In this document: piece by piece, positions 1 to 9,498 of the stretch | Position numbering within the stretch: position 1 is the first letter of the stretch | How the letters are laid out: every line of letters begins with the position of its first letter | NCBI GenBank assembly: GCA_948440265.1 | Contig: CAOJOK010000005.1 | Coordinates: 16,171 to 80,170 of the forward strand | Direction: 5' to 3' | DNA: 64,000 nt | DNA from: an uncultured Clostridia bacterium | GTDB taxonomy: Bacteria > Bacillota > Clostridia > Christensenellales > Pumilibacteraceae | Notes under the pieces: model-generated | The model's input: only the letters and a program-made list of their open reading frames with translations | Told to the model about the DNA's origin: nothing | Database searches by the model: none | Made by a program: the position numbers and the translations under genes

Positions 1-752
1 GGGGCGGAATCATCTATCGCAAAAACGGCGAGCGGCTGAATCTGGCTCTGTGCCCTTATTTGACGGAATCGAGAAAGGGCGACCCGCCTGCGCAGGACTT
101 TGCGGCATATGTCTCGCAGATTTTAAACGCACGGGCGTCTGACGTGTTTTCCGACGACGGGTGCAATATTTTGGTGGCGCACCTGTTTATGTCGGGTTCG
201 CTGACGGGAGAGGAAAGAGAGCTCGGTTCGGCGAAAATGTTGCCGCTCTCGGTATTGCCGAAATGCGACTATACGGCACTGGGGCACATACACCGCCCGA
301 TGAAACTTGCCGATAACGTCTTTTACAGCGGAAGCATACTGAACTATGCGTTTGACGGACACGAAAAAAAGGAAGTCATTCTTTTCGATACGGTCACAAA
401 AGAGACCAAGCATATTCCGTTGACTTCGGGCAAAAAACTTATAACGGCAAAAGTAAACGGCTTCGAGTCCGCGCTCGACGCAATCGAGTCGGCAGGCGAC
501 AATTTTGTGAAAATCGTGTATGACTGCGCCGTACCGCTTTCGGCGTCGCAGACCGTACAGTTGGAGAAAGCGGGAAAACTCGTGCAGTTGGAGATAGTGC
601 CGCAGGGGGTAAAGCGGGAGGCTTCGCGTCGAGCGCATAAGAGTGCACAGGAACTTTTCGAAGAATATTACCGCAGTTTGAACGGCGGTGAAAACGCTCC
701 CGAAGATTTGGTGGCGGAATTCCTTTCGCTTTTCGAAAAGGAGGAAGTATGA
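1..752 (+). CDS. sbcD: Exonuclease SbcD, C-terminal part (5' end outside window)
   Basis: This is the 3' part of the nuclease subunit of the SbcCD double-strand exonuclease and hairpin nuclease. The reading frame is open from base 3, so the gene starts upstream of the window; the track start at base 60 is an internal TTG. The calcineurin-like phosphoesterase signature GHIHRP is visible, followed by a YSGSILNYAFDG stretch typical of SbcD/Mre11 nucleases. The remaining C-terminal part is the capping region that contacts SbcC. The stop overlaps the sbcC start (ATGA), indicating translational coupling. The identity is well supported by these motifs and by the sbcC neighbour. Confidence 0.93.
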   Translation, partial: GGIIYRKNGERLNLALCPYLTESRKGDPPAQDFAAYVSQILNARASDVFSDDGCNILVAHLFMSGSLTGEERELGSAKMLPLSVLPKCDYTALGHIHRPMKLADNVFYSGSILNYAFDGHEKKEVILFDTVTKETKHIPLTSGKKLITAKVNGFESALDAIESAGDNFVKIVYDCAVPLSASQTVQLEKAGKLVQLEIVPQGVKREASRRAHKSAQELFEEYYRSLNGGENAPEDLVAEFLSLFEKEEV

Positions 753-3079
753 AACCGTTAAGACTGACAATCGAAAACATAAAGAGCTTTACGGAAAGAC
801 AGACCGTAGATTTCACGACATTGGAAAAGAGCAGAATTTTTGTTATATGCGGTGTGACGGGCGCAGGCAAGACCACGGTTTTGGACAGTATCGTGCTGGC
901 GCTGTACGGCAATAAGAGCGACGGACTCAAGATTGACGAGTATGTCAATATAAAGAGCGAAAAGGGTTATATCGAATTCGATTTCGAAGTTTTTGTCGGC
1001 GGCGAAAACAAATCTTACCGTGTGACGAGAACGTTCTATCGTACAAAAAACAGAAGCAGTAAAGCACAGCTTATAGACCTTGACACGCAAACGGTTTTGT
1101 GCGAAGGCGGAGATAAGGTTACGGCGCAAGTCAGAGAACTGATAGGACTGAACGAAGAAAATTTCACAAAGGTAATCGTATTGCAGCAGGGCAAGTACGG
1201 AGAGTTTTTGAAAGCCACTCGAAAGGACAGAACGGAGCTGGTGGGCAATCTTTTCAAGTTGGAAAAATACCGCGATTTATATAAAAGAGCGTCTGCCGAA
1301 AAGAGCGAAGTGCAAGCGGAAATCGACGCTCTCGACGACTATCTCGACGGCAAAAAAGAATTGACGGCGGCGGCAATCGCCGAGAAAAACAAGAACTTGA
1401 AAGCTACGGCGAAAGCGGAAAAGGAGCTGAATAAGACGATAGCCGACTTGAAAAAAACCGCCGACGCTTTCAGTCGCGCTTCCGTTGCCTATGCCGATTA
1501 CGAGAAGTCGCTTACATCCTTGAAAAAGGCGGAAGAAACGCTGAAAGAGAAAGTCGGAGCGTTGACCGAGTTCGAGAAAAACAGCTTGCAGAATGGAGAT
1601 GATGACGCCAAATCGAATGTTTACATAGAAAAAATATCGCAGGCGAAGATAAAACTCGGTATGATTGAAGGGCGGAAAGAGAATGTTTCGCGCTTTATAA
1701 AGCTGGGTATCGACTTGAAAGACAAGCGCGAAGAATACAGAAAGGAACGTGAAAAATTCGAAAAAGAAAAAGCCGAGCACGATAAGCTTAAAGACAGAGA
1801 AAAATCCGCCGCCGAGCAAATCGCAAAGTTGAGAGCGTCGGCGGAAAGCTGCGGGATTGTCATAGAAAACAATGCGTCGAGTGCGGACATTCAGCAGATG
1901 ATAGGAAGTCACCGTCTTATGAATGCGGCGGCGGCAATTAAATTGCAGTTAAAGGACGGAGAAGAATGTCCCGTCTGCGGCGGCGCCGTTTGTGAAGACA
2001 GGGGAGCAAAGATAGACGAAAATTTCGAAAAGTGCGACAAAGTGCTTTTAGAGCTTGCGAAAAAGGCGGCGGAAAGAGAGGAAACGGAAAGACAGCTTTC
2101 GCGCTTTCATTTGGACAAATCGAGCGAACTGCTGCAAAATCTCGAAGAAGCGGGTCGGACGTTGAAAGAGGATTACGACAAGTTATCCGAACAGCTCGAC
2201 GGGCTTACCGATAACGATAAATACGAGAAAGCCTTGAGTGCGGCAGAAAAAGACGTTGCCGCTATGCAAAAGGAATACGACGAATTCAAAAAGAGCGTGG
2301 ACGAGAGAGAAAGCAATCATAAACGGCTTATTGCCGAGAAGTCGTCGGCGCTCGGCGCATACGAGTCTTGCGTTCGAAGTGCCGACGCGGTAAAGTGCGA
2401 GAAGCCGGATGAGAAAAAAATGAAAGAGTGCGAGCAGTCGCTGGAAGAAGCGGAGACGCAAAGAGATACGGTGCGCAATGAGATTAGCGTGCTTAAAATA
2501 GGTATCGAAGCCGACGAAAAAGAGCTTGCCGTCAAGAGAGTAAAGGAGAGCGCCAAACGCAGGCTTACGGCGCGTACGGACAGACTGGGTCAGCTTATGA
2601 AGATGTTTAAGGGCGACGCCTTTTTGCAGTTCATTTCGCAGGAGTACATAGAAGACTTTTGTGTCGACGCGTCCGAATATCTCTCGAGAATGTCGGGCGG
2701 CTGTTATACTCTCGGTTATGACGGAAACGACTTTTTCGTTATGGATTTCCGCGCCGGCAATCTCGAAAGGAGCGTCAAAACGCTGTCGGGCGGTGAGACG
2801 TTTTTGGCGTCGCTTTCGCTTGCCATAGCCGTATCGAGAAGTATCGCGGCAAAGAATACGTCGGGGCTTAAATTCGACTTTCTGTTTTTGGACGAAGGCT
2901 TCGGCACTCTGCACGAGGACGCGATAGGCGTGGTGGAAAGAGCGCTGCGCTCTTTGTCGAAAGAAACTCTGGTGGGCATTGTCACTCACCGCAATGAGTT
3001 GAGCGAGCTCATTCCCGACAAACTGGTTATTGAGAGCGCGACGGAATCGCAGGGCAGTAAAATAAAGGTTGTCGGCTAA
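749..3079 (+). CDS. sbcC: Exonuclease subunit SbcC (SMC/Rad50-like ATPase)
   Basis: This is the ATPase subunit of the SbcCD complex, which processes DNA ends, hairpins and protein-blocked ends. An N-terminal Walker A (GVTGAGKTT, residues 35-43) is followed by long charged coiled coils. A zinc-hook CPVCGG lies near residue 410. The C-terminal ABC signature LSGGETFLASLSLA and Walker B FLFLDEGFGTL complete the split ATPase. At 776 aa it is shorter than E. coli SbcC (about 1,050 aa), mainly in the coiled coil. The start ATG overlaps the sbcD stop, and a GGAGG lies just upstream. Confidence 0.95.
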   Translation: MKPLRLTIENIKSFTERQTVDFTTLEKSRIFVICGVTGAGKTTVLDSIVLALYGNKSDGLKIDEYVNIKSEKGYIEFDFEVFVGGENKSYRVTRTFYRTKNRSSKAQLIDLDTQTVLCEGGDKVTAQVRELIGLNEENFTKVIVLQQGKYGEFLKATRKDRTELVGNLFKLEKYRDLYKRASAEKSEVQAEIDALDDYLDGKKELTAAAIAEKNKNLKATAKAEKELNKTIADLKKTADAFSRASVAYADYEKSLTSLKKAEETLKEKVGALTEFEKNSLQNGDDDAKSNVYIEKISQAKIKLGMIEGRKENVSRFIKLGIDLKDKREEYRKEREKFEKEKAEHDKLKDREKSAAEQIAKLRASAESCGIVIENNASSADIQQMIGSHRLMNAAAAIKLQLKDGEECPVCGGAVCEDRGAKIDENFEKCDKVLLELAKKAAEREETERQLSRFHLDKSSELLQNLEEAGRTLKEDYDKLSEQLDGLTDNDKYEKALSAAEKDVAAMQKEYDEFKKSVDERESNHKRLIAEKSSALGAYESCVRSADAVKCEKPDEKKMKECEQSLEEAETQRDTVRNEISVLKIGIEADEKELAVKRVKESAKRRLTARTDRLGQLMKMFKGDAFLQFISQEYIEDFCVDASEYLSRMSGGCYTLGYDGNDFFVMDFRAGNLERSVKTLSGGETFLASLSLAIAVSRSIAAKNTSGLKFDFLFLDEGFGTLHEDAIGVVERALRSLSKETLVGIVTHRNELSELIPDKLVIESATESQGSKIKVVG

Positions 3080-3103
3080 ATCGCGATAACGGCGTCGAAA
3101 CGT

Positions 3104-3132
3104 TTGCGTTTGGCGAAAACAAGTGATATAAT
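3104..3132 (+). promoter_or_regulatory. Candidate sigma-A promoter for the ACT-UPF0210 pair
   Basis: TTGCGT (3104-3109), a 17-nt spacer and TATAAT (3127-3132) lie about 27 nt before the ACT protein start, which has its own RBS (AAGGAG). The -10 is perfect and the -35 is partial. Confidence 0.55.
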
Positions 3133-3158
3133 TTATATTAGGATATAAGGAGTTTTTT

Positions 3159-3428
3159 ATGAAGGCAATCGTAACGGTACTCGGTCACGACAGAGTGGGC
3201 ATAATTTCGGAGATAAGCAAGGAACTTGCCGCGCTTAAAGTGAACATAGAAGATATTTCGCAAACGCTTATGCAAAACTATTTCGTTATGATAATGATGA
3301 CCGACGTATCCGAAAGTCCGCAGACAATCGCCCAGATAAATGCCCGTCTCAAAGCCGTCGGCGAAAAAATCGGTCTGGACGTGAGAGTTCAGCACGAAGA
3401 CATTTTCAACTGTATGCACCGCATTTGA
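3159..3428 (+). CDS. ACT domain-containing protein (UPF0237 family)
   Basis: This 89-aa protein is a single ACT domain of the UPF0237 type. The N-terminal pattern AIVTVLGHDRVGIISEISKELA is the glycine-containing ligand loop and first helix seen in glycine-cleavage-regulator-like ACT domains. It is followed directly by a UPF0210 gene, a pairing conserved in many Firmicutes. That suggests a small-molecule (amino-acid) sensor partner for that protein, although the ligand is unknown. A clear AAGGAG precedes the ATG. Confidence 0.88.
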   Translation: MKAIVTVLGHDRVGIISEISKELAALKVNIEDISQTLMQNYFVMIMMTDVSESPQTIAQINARLKAVGEKIGLDVRVQHEDIFNCMHRI

Positions 3429-3485
3429 AATCGGTGCGAGAAGGCGGCATTAAGAGAAATCAAGGCACGGGAGGTTTAAGGTCGG

Positions 3486-4829
3486 GTGCTGAATACAAGT
3501 GAAATATTCGAAACGGTCAGTATGATTGACTCGCAGAATCTCGATGTGAGAACGATAACGATGGCGTTATCGCTTTTCGATTGTATAGACACAAGCGCAA
3601 AAAAAACAGCCGACAAGGTGTATGAAAAGATTGTGCGCCGTGCGGGCAGACTGGTCGAAGTCGGCGAAAACATCGCCGCCGAATACGGCGTGCCTATTGT
3701 GAATAAGCGCGTGTCCGTCACGCCCGTCAGTTTGATAGGCGCGGCAAGCGGCGGTTATATCGAAATAGCCAAAGCAATGGACAGGGCGGCTTCCGCAACG
3801 GGCATAGACTTCATAGGCGGATACACCGCGCTCGTGCAGAAGGCTATGACGGACGGCGAGAAAGCGTTTTTGGATACCATTCCGGAAGCAATCGCAGGCA
3901 CGGACAAAGTCTGCTGTTCGGTCAATGTCGCGTCCACAAAGAGCGGTATAAATCTTGACGCGATAGGTATTATGGGCAAGAAAATCACCGAGCTTGCCCG
4001 CCTTTCGAACAGCTTCGGCTGCGGAAAGGTTGTGGTATTTGCCAATGCGGTGGAAGACAATCCGTTTATGGCAGGCGCGTTTAACGGCTGCGGAGAAGGC
4101 GACGCCGTCATAAACGTCGGCGTATCCGGACCGGGCGTTGTAAAGTGCGCGCTGGAAAAAGTCAAGGACGCGGATATAACCGCGGTTGCCGAAACGGTGA
4201 AAAAGACGGCGTTTAAGATTACGCGAGTGGGACAGCTTGTCGCACGCGAAGCGGCGAAGCGCCTTCAAGCGGGATTCGGCATAGTCGACCTGTCGCTTGC
4301 GCCCACTCCGAAAATCGGCGATTCCGTGGCGCATATTCTGGAAGAAATGGGTCTGGAAAGCGTCGGCGCGGCAGGAACGACGGCTTGTCTGGCACTCTTG
4401 AACGACGCCGTCAAAAAGGGCGGCATAATGGCGTCCGACTCGGTCGGCGGTCTGTCGGGCGCGTTCATACCGGTGTCCGAAGACATAGGAATGATAAATG
4501 CCGTAAGGAAAAAAGCGCTGTCCATTGAAAAGCTGGAAGCTATGACGGCGGTGTGTTCGGTGGGACTGGATATGATTGCCGTTCCCGGAGATACGAGCGC
4601 GGAAGTCATATCGGCGATTATTGCCGACGAGTGCGCTATCGGCGTTGTGAACAATAAGACGACGGCAGTCAGAATAATTCCCGCTATCGGCAAAAAAGTG
4701 GGAGACGAAATAGATTTCGGCGGACTTTTGGGAACGGCGCCCGTTATGAGCGTCAGCGCGTATTCGCCCGCAAAGTTCATAAACCGCGGCGGACATATTC
4801 CGGCGCCGCTGCACAGCAATAAGAATTGA
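3486..4829 (+). CDS. UPF0210 family protein (DUF711, PFL-like)
   Basis: This 447-aa protein matches the UPF0210/DUF711 family, which has a pyruvate-formate-lyase-like fold and no established reaction. The N-terminus ([14 protein letters not shown], then [15 protein letters not shown]) and the glycine-rich C-terminus [10 protein letters not shown] are family hallmarks. The start is a GTG about 11 nt after GGGAGG. The length equals the family norm of about 450 aa. It forms an operon with the ACT gene 57 nt upstream. The family assignment is firm, but no function should be inferred beyond likely regulation by the ACT partner. Confidence 0.87.
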   Translation: MLNTSEIFETVSMIDSQNLDVRTITMALSLFDCIDTSAKKTADKVYEKIVRRAGRLVEVGENIAAEYGVPIVNKRVSVTPVSLIGAASGGYIEIAKAMDRAASATGIDFIGGYTALVQKAMTDGEKAFLDTIPEAIAGTDKVCCSVNVASTKSGINLDAIGIMGKKITELARLSNSFGCGKVVVFANAVEDNPFMAGAFNGCGEGDAVINVGVSGPGVVKCALEKVKDADITAVAETVKKTAFKITRVGQLVAREAAKRLQAGFGIVDLSLAPTPKIGDSVAHILEEMGLESVGAAGTTACLALLNDAVKKGGIMASDSVGGLSGAFIPVSEDIGMINAVRKKALSIEKLEAMTAVCSVGLDMIAVPGDTSAEVISAIIADECAIGVVNNKTTAVRIIPAIGKKVGDEIDFGGLLGTAPVMSVSAYSPAKFINRGGHIPAPLHSNKN

Positions 4830-4869
4830 CGAAAATAATATAAAACGAAAACAAGGAGGCTTTACATAA

Positions 4870-6639
4870 ATGAAAAGAAGCGAAGTCAAGATTGAAGACA
4901 AATGGAAACTGGAAGATATTTACGAGTCCGACGTTAAGTGGGAAGAGGAGTACAACGAGCTTGCAAAAGACGTAAGCAAGCCGCAGGAATACCGCGGCAG
5001 GCTTAACGATAAAGCTACTCTCAAAGAGTTTTTGGTTCTTGTGGATACTCTTTCTTTGAAAGCGGAGAGATTATACGGCTATGCGCATATGCGTAAAGAC
5101 GAAGACGTGTCCAACGACAAGTATGTCGGTATGTCGGACAGAGCTATGTCGCTGTATATCGCGCTTTCTTCGTCGCTTGCATTTATGGAGCCGGAGCTTT
5201 CCGCTTTGCCCGAAGAAACGCTGAAAGAATTTGTCGCCGCCGCGGAGCTTAAAAATTACTCCTATATGCTCAAACAGATTCTGCGCGTCAAAGCGCACAT
5301 TCTCGGCGAAGAAGGCGAGAAACTTTTGGCAATGGCGCAGGAGAGTCTCGGTTACTTCCAAAACACGTTCGCCGCAATCGACAATGTCGATTTGCCCTTG
5401 CCGAAAGTAAAAGGGGAAGACGGTAAAAAGATTCAACTTACGCACGGAACATATTCCTATCTGCTTTCGTCCAAAGACAGAGAAGTCAGAAAAGGCGCTT
5501 TCAAAGGTATGTACGGAGCCGTAAAGAGTCTCATAAATACGATTGCGTCCAATTATACGGGCTCGGTCAAGCACGACAATTTCTATGCCCGTGCGCGCGG
5601 TTTTTCTTCTCCGCTCGAACAGGCGCTCTATATGGGAGATATACCGACTGCGGTTTACGACAACTTGATTAAACACGTGTCCGACAATCTTTCCGTCGTG
5701 CACGACTATGTCCGCTATCGCAAGCAGCAGCTCGGCGGAGAACTCAATATGTACGATATGTATGTGTCGCTCGTGGAAGGCGCCGATTTGTCGCTCGACT
5801 TCGAAGAAGCTTTCGAGCTGGTCAAAAAAGGCTTGAAGCCGCTCGGTGAAGACTATCAAAAGCTGTTGTGCAGAGCGCGCAGCGAGCGTTGGATGGATGT
5901 GTACGAAACGGATAACAAGCGCAGCGGCGCTTATCAGTCGGGCTGCTATGGCACGCACCCGTTTGTGCTTTTGAACTATTCTCGCACCACGCACGACGTA
6001 TTCACGATTGCGCACGAACTCGGACACGCAATGCACTCGCATTATTCCGACTCCGCTCTGCCGTATTCGCAGGCAGGCTATGCGATTTTCGTCGCCGAAG
6101 TCGCGTCGACCGTAAACGAAGTATTGCTCCTGAAGTATCTTTTGAAAGAGACCAAAGACGTCAAACTCAAAAAATTCCTTTTGAGCTATTATCTCGATAT
6201 GTTCCGCACGACGCTTTTCCGTCAGACTATGTTTGCGGAGTTTGAAAAGAACGCGCACGAAATGGATTTGAACGGTCAGCCGCTTACTCCCGCGTCGCTT
6301 TCCGATATGTACTATGAACTGAATAAGAAGTATTACGGCGACGGAGTTACGCACAACGACGAGATAAGATACGAATGGGCGAGAATACCGCATTTCTATA
6401 CCGCGTTCTATGTCTACAAGTATGCGACTGGTATTACCAGTGCGGTCAATATAGCGAACGGTATTTTAAAGGACGGCAAAAACGTCGATAATTACAAGAA
6501 ATTCCTTTCCGCAGGCGGCACAGATTCCCCGTATGAGATTTTGAAGATTGCAGGTGTGGACTTAAAGACGGCACAGCCCTATGAAGTGGCTATGAAGGAA
6601 TTTGCCGATACTTTGGCGCAACTGAAAGAGTTGAAATAA
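4870..6639 (+). CDS. pepF: Oligoendopeptidase F (M3 family zinc metallopeptidase)
   Basis: This 589-aa cytoplasmic M3B peptidase should cleave oligopeptides during peptide turnover. The zinc-binding HELGHAMH is near residue 381, with the third zinc ligand glutamate expected in the downstream AEVASTVNEVLL helix. An N-terminal oligopeptidase helical domain (PF08439 type) precedes the catalytic domain. The conserved GYAIFVAEVAST context and the C-terminal YKYATG region fit PepF. An AAGGAGG lies upstream of the ATG. The length is typical (about 600 aa). Confidence 0.93.
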   Translation: MKRSEVKIEDKWKLEDIYESDVKWEEEYNELAKDVSKPQEYRGRLNDKATLKEFLVLVDTLSLKAERLYGYAHMRKDEDVSNDKYVGMSDRAMSLYIALSSSLAFMEPELSALPEETLKEFVAAAELKNYSYMLKQILRVKAHILGEEGEKLLAMAQESLGYFQNTFAAIDNVDLPLPKVKGEDGKKIQLTHGTYSYLLSSKDREVRKGAFKGMYGAVKSLINTIASNYTGSVKHDNFYARARGFSSPLEQALYMGDIPTAVYDNLIKHVSDNLSVVHDYVRYRKQQLGGELNMYDMYVSLVEGADLSLDFEEAFELVKKGLKPLGEDYQKLLCRARSERWMDVYETDNKRSGAYQSGCYGTHPFVLLNYSRTTHDVFTIAHELGHAMHSHYSDSALPYSQAGYAIFVAEVASTVNEVLLLKYLLKETKDVKLKKFLLSYYLDMFRTTLFRQTMFAEFEKNAHEMDLNGQPLTPASLSDMYYELNKKYYGDGVTHNDEIRYEWARIPHFYTAFYVYKYATGITSAVNIANGILKDGKNVDNYKKFLSAGGTDSPYEILKIAGVDLKTAQPYEVAMKEFADTLAQLKELK

Positions 6640-6662
6640 AAGATTTTAAGGCAGGTGTTCTT

Positions 6663-7610
6663 TTGAAAAAGGCAGGTAAAATTCTGATAGTCGCGCTTTT
6701 GTCGCTGTTGATTTCGTGTATATTCGTCGGTTGCGGAGCGGCAGGCGTAGACCTTGTTTCTTATTCCGACGGAAGTCTCTATCATTACGAGTTGAGCATA
6801 TCCGTAAAAACGGAGAAACGCGACGAGATTCAGCGCACGGCGGCGTTTAGACCTTACACGTCCGAGAGATGGACGATTTCCGATTGGGTGAGAGTTTTGA
6901 CCGAGAATATGCGGTTCCAAGACGAGTCGCGTTTCGAGTATGTTTCCGAAACCACTGCGGACGGCTATTTCATTATGAATTACGAGCGCGTGTTCGACCC
7001 TTCTTTTTACGACGATGAAGAAGACGACGAACCCGACGAAAATTATAAGGTGGAGCGCAAAAACTATTTTTACGTTTATGAAACCGTGGTCACCGTGTCC
7101 AATCCCTTCAACGGATACCGCTCGGATTACGAGAACGCCAAGGACGGCGACGGCACGCTTATGAGCGCGGTAAAATACGGCTTAAAGTTTAATATGGGAA
7201 ACAGTACCGTAACTGTTTTGCCTGCGCTTACCGAAGCTTTTCCGGCATTGGAAGGCGCAAAGCTTGATTTGCTTACGTTGAGTTACAGTATCCCCGCAAG
7301 CAAATTAGGCTCATCTTCGGGCGAGACCGTGAAAATAAAAAATTCCGAATTCTACCGTTTCGAAAGAGCTTTCGACGAAGAAGAAATGACGATGACATAC
7401 AGCTATATCACGCCCAACGCTTACGGCTGGTATATAACCATAATCGTGATAGGTGCGGCTGTGGTCGGCGCGATACTGCTTGTAACAATGAAAAAGAAGA
7501 AGAAAGTCAAGCCGAGCGATACGGATATGTTCCCGTATGACCCGTTTGACGACAGCAAGAATAAAAACAATTTGCCGAGCGGCTATAACGACGGCGGATT
7601 CAAATTCTAA
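6663..7610 (+). CDS. Predicted lipoprotein with C-terminal membrane segment
   Basis: I do not recognise this 315-aa protein. The N-terminus has a basic start, a hydrophobic stretch and a lipobox-like FVGC (Cys near residue 24), so it is probably lipidated and exported. An acidic stretch (FYDDEEDDEPDE) lies near residue 120. A transmembrane helix (WYITIIVIGAAVVGAILLV) and a poly-lysine stop-transfer lie near residue 275, followed by a polar cytoplasmic tail. The start is a TTG after GCAGG. It sits 23 nt after pepF and 16 nt before typA, so it may be co-transcribed. The lipid plus C-terminal anchor combination is common among LPXTG-less Clostridia surface proteins. Confidence 0.6.
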   Translation: MKKAGKILIVALLSLLISCIFVGCGAAGVDLVSYSDGSLYHYELSISVKTEKRDEIQRTAAFRPYTSERWTISDWVRVLTENMRFQDESRFEYVSETTADGYFIMNYERVFDPSFYDDEEDDEPDENYKVERKNYFYVYETVVTVSNPFNGYRSDYENAKDGDGTLMSAVKYGLKFNMGNSTVTVLPALTEAFPALEGAKLDLLTLSYSIPASKLGSSSGETVKIKNSEFYRFERAFDEEEMTMTYSYITPNAYGWYITIIVIGAAVVGAILLVTMKKKKKVKPSDTDMFPYDPFDDSKNKNNLPSGYNDGGFKF

Positions 7611-7626
7611 TATTAACGGAGATAAA

Positions 7627-9453
7627 ATGGCAAACGTACAGATAAGAAACGTCGCTATAATAGCGCACGTCGACCACGGTAAAACAACGCTTGTGGACCA
7701 GATGCTGAAACAGGGCGGAGCTTTCCGTTCCAATCAGGTGGTGGCAGAGCGTGTTATGGATTCAAACGACTTGGAACGCGAGCGCGGCATAACCATACTT
7801 GCAAAGAACACGTCGGTCAAATACGGCAACTATAAGATAAATGTCGTCGACACCCCGGGACACGCGGATTTCGGCGGCGAAGTGGAGCGCATACTCAAAA
7901 TGGTTAACGGCGTTGTTCTGCTTGTAGACGCATACGAAGGGACTATGCCGCAGACGCGCTTTGTTTTGAGCAAGGCATTGGAACTCAAACATAAGGTTAT
8001 AATCGCCGTCAATAAGACCGACCGCCCCGACGCCCGCGTCAAAGAAGTCGTGGACGAAGTTTTGGAGCTTTTGATGGAATTGAACGCTACGGACGAACAG
8101 CTCGACAGCCCGATTGTCTATTGCAGCGGCAGAAACGGTACGGCGTCGCTGACGCAGGGCGAACAGGGCGAAGACTTGATTCCCCTTTTCGAAACGATAG
8201 TGCGGCATATACCCGCGCCGCCGTGCGATACGGAAGCGCCCGTACAGCTCTTGATTTCCGCACTCGATTATTCCGATTATGTGGGCGCGATAGGCATAGG
8301 CAGAATAGAACGCGGCGTATTGAAACAGAATATGCCGATTGCCGTTTGCAACTATCATAACGACAGCGGAACGACCCGTGCGAAAGTTACGAATATTTAC
8401 ACGTTCGAGGGACTGAACCGCATAGCTTGCGATAGAGCGGAAGCAGGAGATATAGTCTGCGTTTCGGGCGTGGAAGGCGTTACGATAGGAGATACGCTGT
8501 GCGACATTTCCGCAGTGGAGCCGATAGAGTTTCCCAAGATTTCGGAGCCGTCAGTGGAAATGACTTTTTCCGTCAACGACAGCCCTTTTGCGGGAAAGGA
8601 AGGCAAGTTTGTCACCAGCCGTCATTTGCGCGCTAGACTGCAAAAAGAAACGGTGCGCGACGTATCTCTGCGCGTGACCGAAGCCGATACTTCGGAATCT
8701 TTCGTCGTGTGCGGCAGGGGCGAAATGCACTTGTCCATACTCATCGAAAATATGAGACGCGAGGGCTATGAATTTCAGGTTTCTATGCCCAAAGTGCTCT
8801 ATAAAGAAGAAGACGGCGTTAAATACGAACCGATAGACAAACTCATAGTCGACGTGCCCGAGGAGAGCGTCGGCACCGTTATGGAAAAGATGGGCGTGAG
8901 AAAGGGCGAACTCGTCACAATGACGCCTGTCGGCGGCAGAATGAAAATGGAGTTTTCCGTGCCGTCACGCGGATTGTTCGGATATAAGTCGGAGTTTCTT
9001 ACGGATACGAAGGGCGAAGGCGTTATGACGTCGGCTTTCGATAAGTATGACGTTTACCGCGGCGAAATCGAACGCCGCCCGTTCGGCTCGCTTATAGCGC
9101 ACGAAACGGGAGAGTCCATAACGTACGGACTTTTCAACGCGCAGGAGCGCGGCAACCTGTTTATCGGTGCAGGCGTCGCGGTATATAACGGAATGATTGT
9201 CGGCGAAAATCCCAAGGGCGACGATATAGTCGTAAACGTTTGCAAGAGAAAGAATTTGACCAATACGCGCGCGTCGGGAAGCGACGACGCTTTGAGACTT
9301 GTTCCTTATAAAGTTATGAGTTTGGAGCAGTGTCTGGAATTTATAGCGGACGACGAACTTTTGGAAGTGACGCCCAAGTCCTTGCGAATGAGAAAGAAGA
9401 TTCTGAATGCGGAATTGCGCGCCAAAGCGGCGGCAAGGGCGAAAGGATTATAA
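7627..9453 (+). CDS. typA: Ribosome-associated GTPase TypA/BipA
   Basis: This is a 608-aa translational GTPase of the TypA/BipA family, which binds the ribosome and affects 50S assembly and stress adaptation. The G1 motif AHVDHGKTT, switch region RERGITI, G3 DTPGHADFGGE and G4 NKTDRPDA are all present, followed by EF-G-like domains II, III and V and the BipA-specific C-terminus (VCKRKNLTNTRASGSD). The track start at 7537 is too early; the ATG at 7627 follows ACGGAGAT and gives the usual length. Confidence 0.95.
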   Translation: MANVQIRNVAIIAHVDHGKTTLVDQMLKQGGAFRSNQVVAERVMDSNDLERERGITILAKNTSVKYGNYKINVVDTPGHADFGGEVERILKMVNGVVLLVDAYEGTMPQTRFVLSKALELKHKVIIAVNKTDRPDARVKEVVDEVLELLMELNATDEQLDSPIVYCSGRNGTASLTQGEQGEDLIPLFETIVRHIPAPPCDTEAPVQLLISALDYSDYVGAIGIGRIERGVLKQNMPIAVCNYHNDSGTTRAKVTNIYTFEGLNRIACDRAEAGDIVCVSGVEGVTIGDTLCDISAVEPIEFPKISEPSVEMTFSVNDSPFAGKEGKFVTSRHLRARLQKETVRDVSLRVTEADTSESFVVCGRGEMHLSILIENMRREGYEFQVSMPKVLYKEEDGVKYEPIDKLIVDVPEESVGTVMEKMGVRKGELVTMTPVGGRMKMEFSVPSRGLFGYKSEFLTDTKGEGVMTSAFDKYDVYRGEIERRPFGSLIAHETGESITYGLFNAQERGNLFIGAGVAVYNGMIVGENPKGDDIVVNVCKRKNLTNTRASGSDDALRLVPYKVMSLEQCLEFIADDELLEVTPKSLRMRKKILNAELRAKAAARAKGL

Positions 9454-9498
9454 GCCGCGACTTAAAAAGATGTACTACGGTTAAATCAGGAGGTTTCT

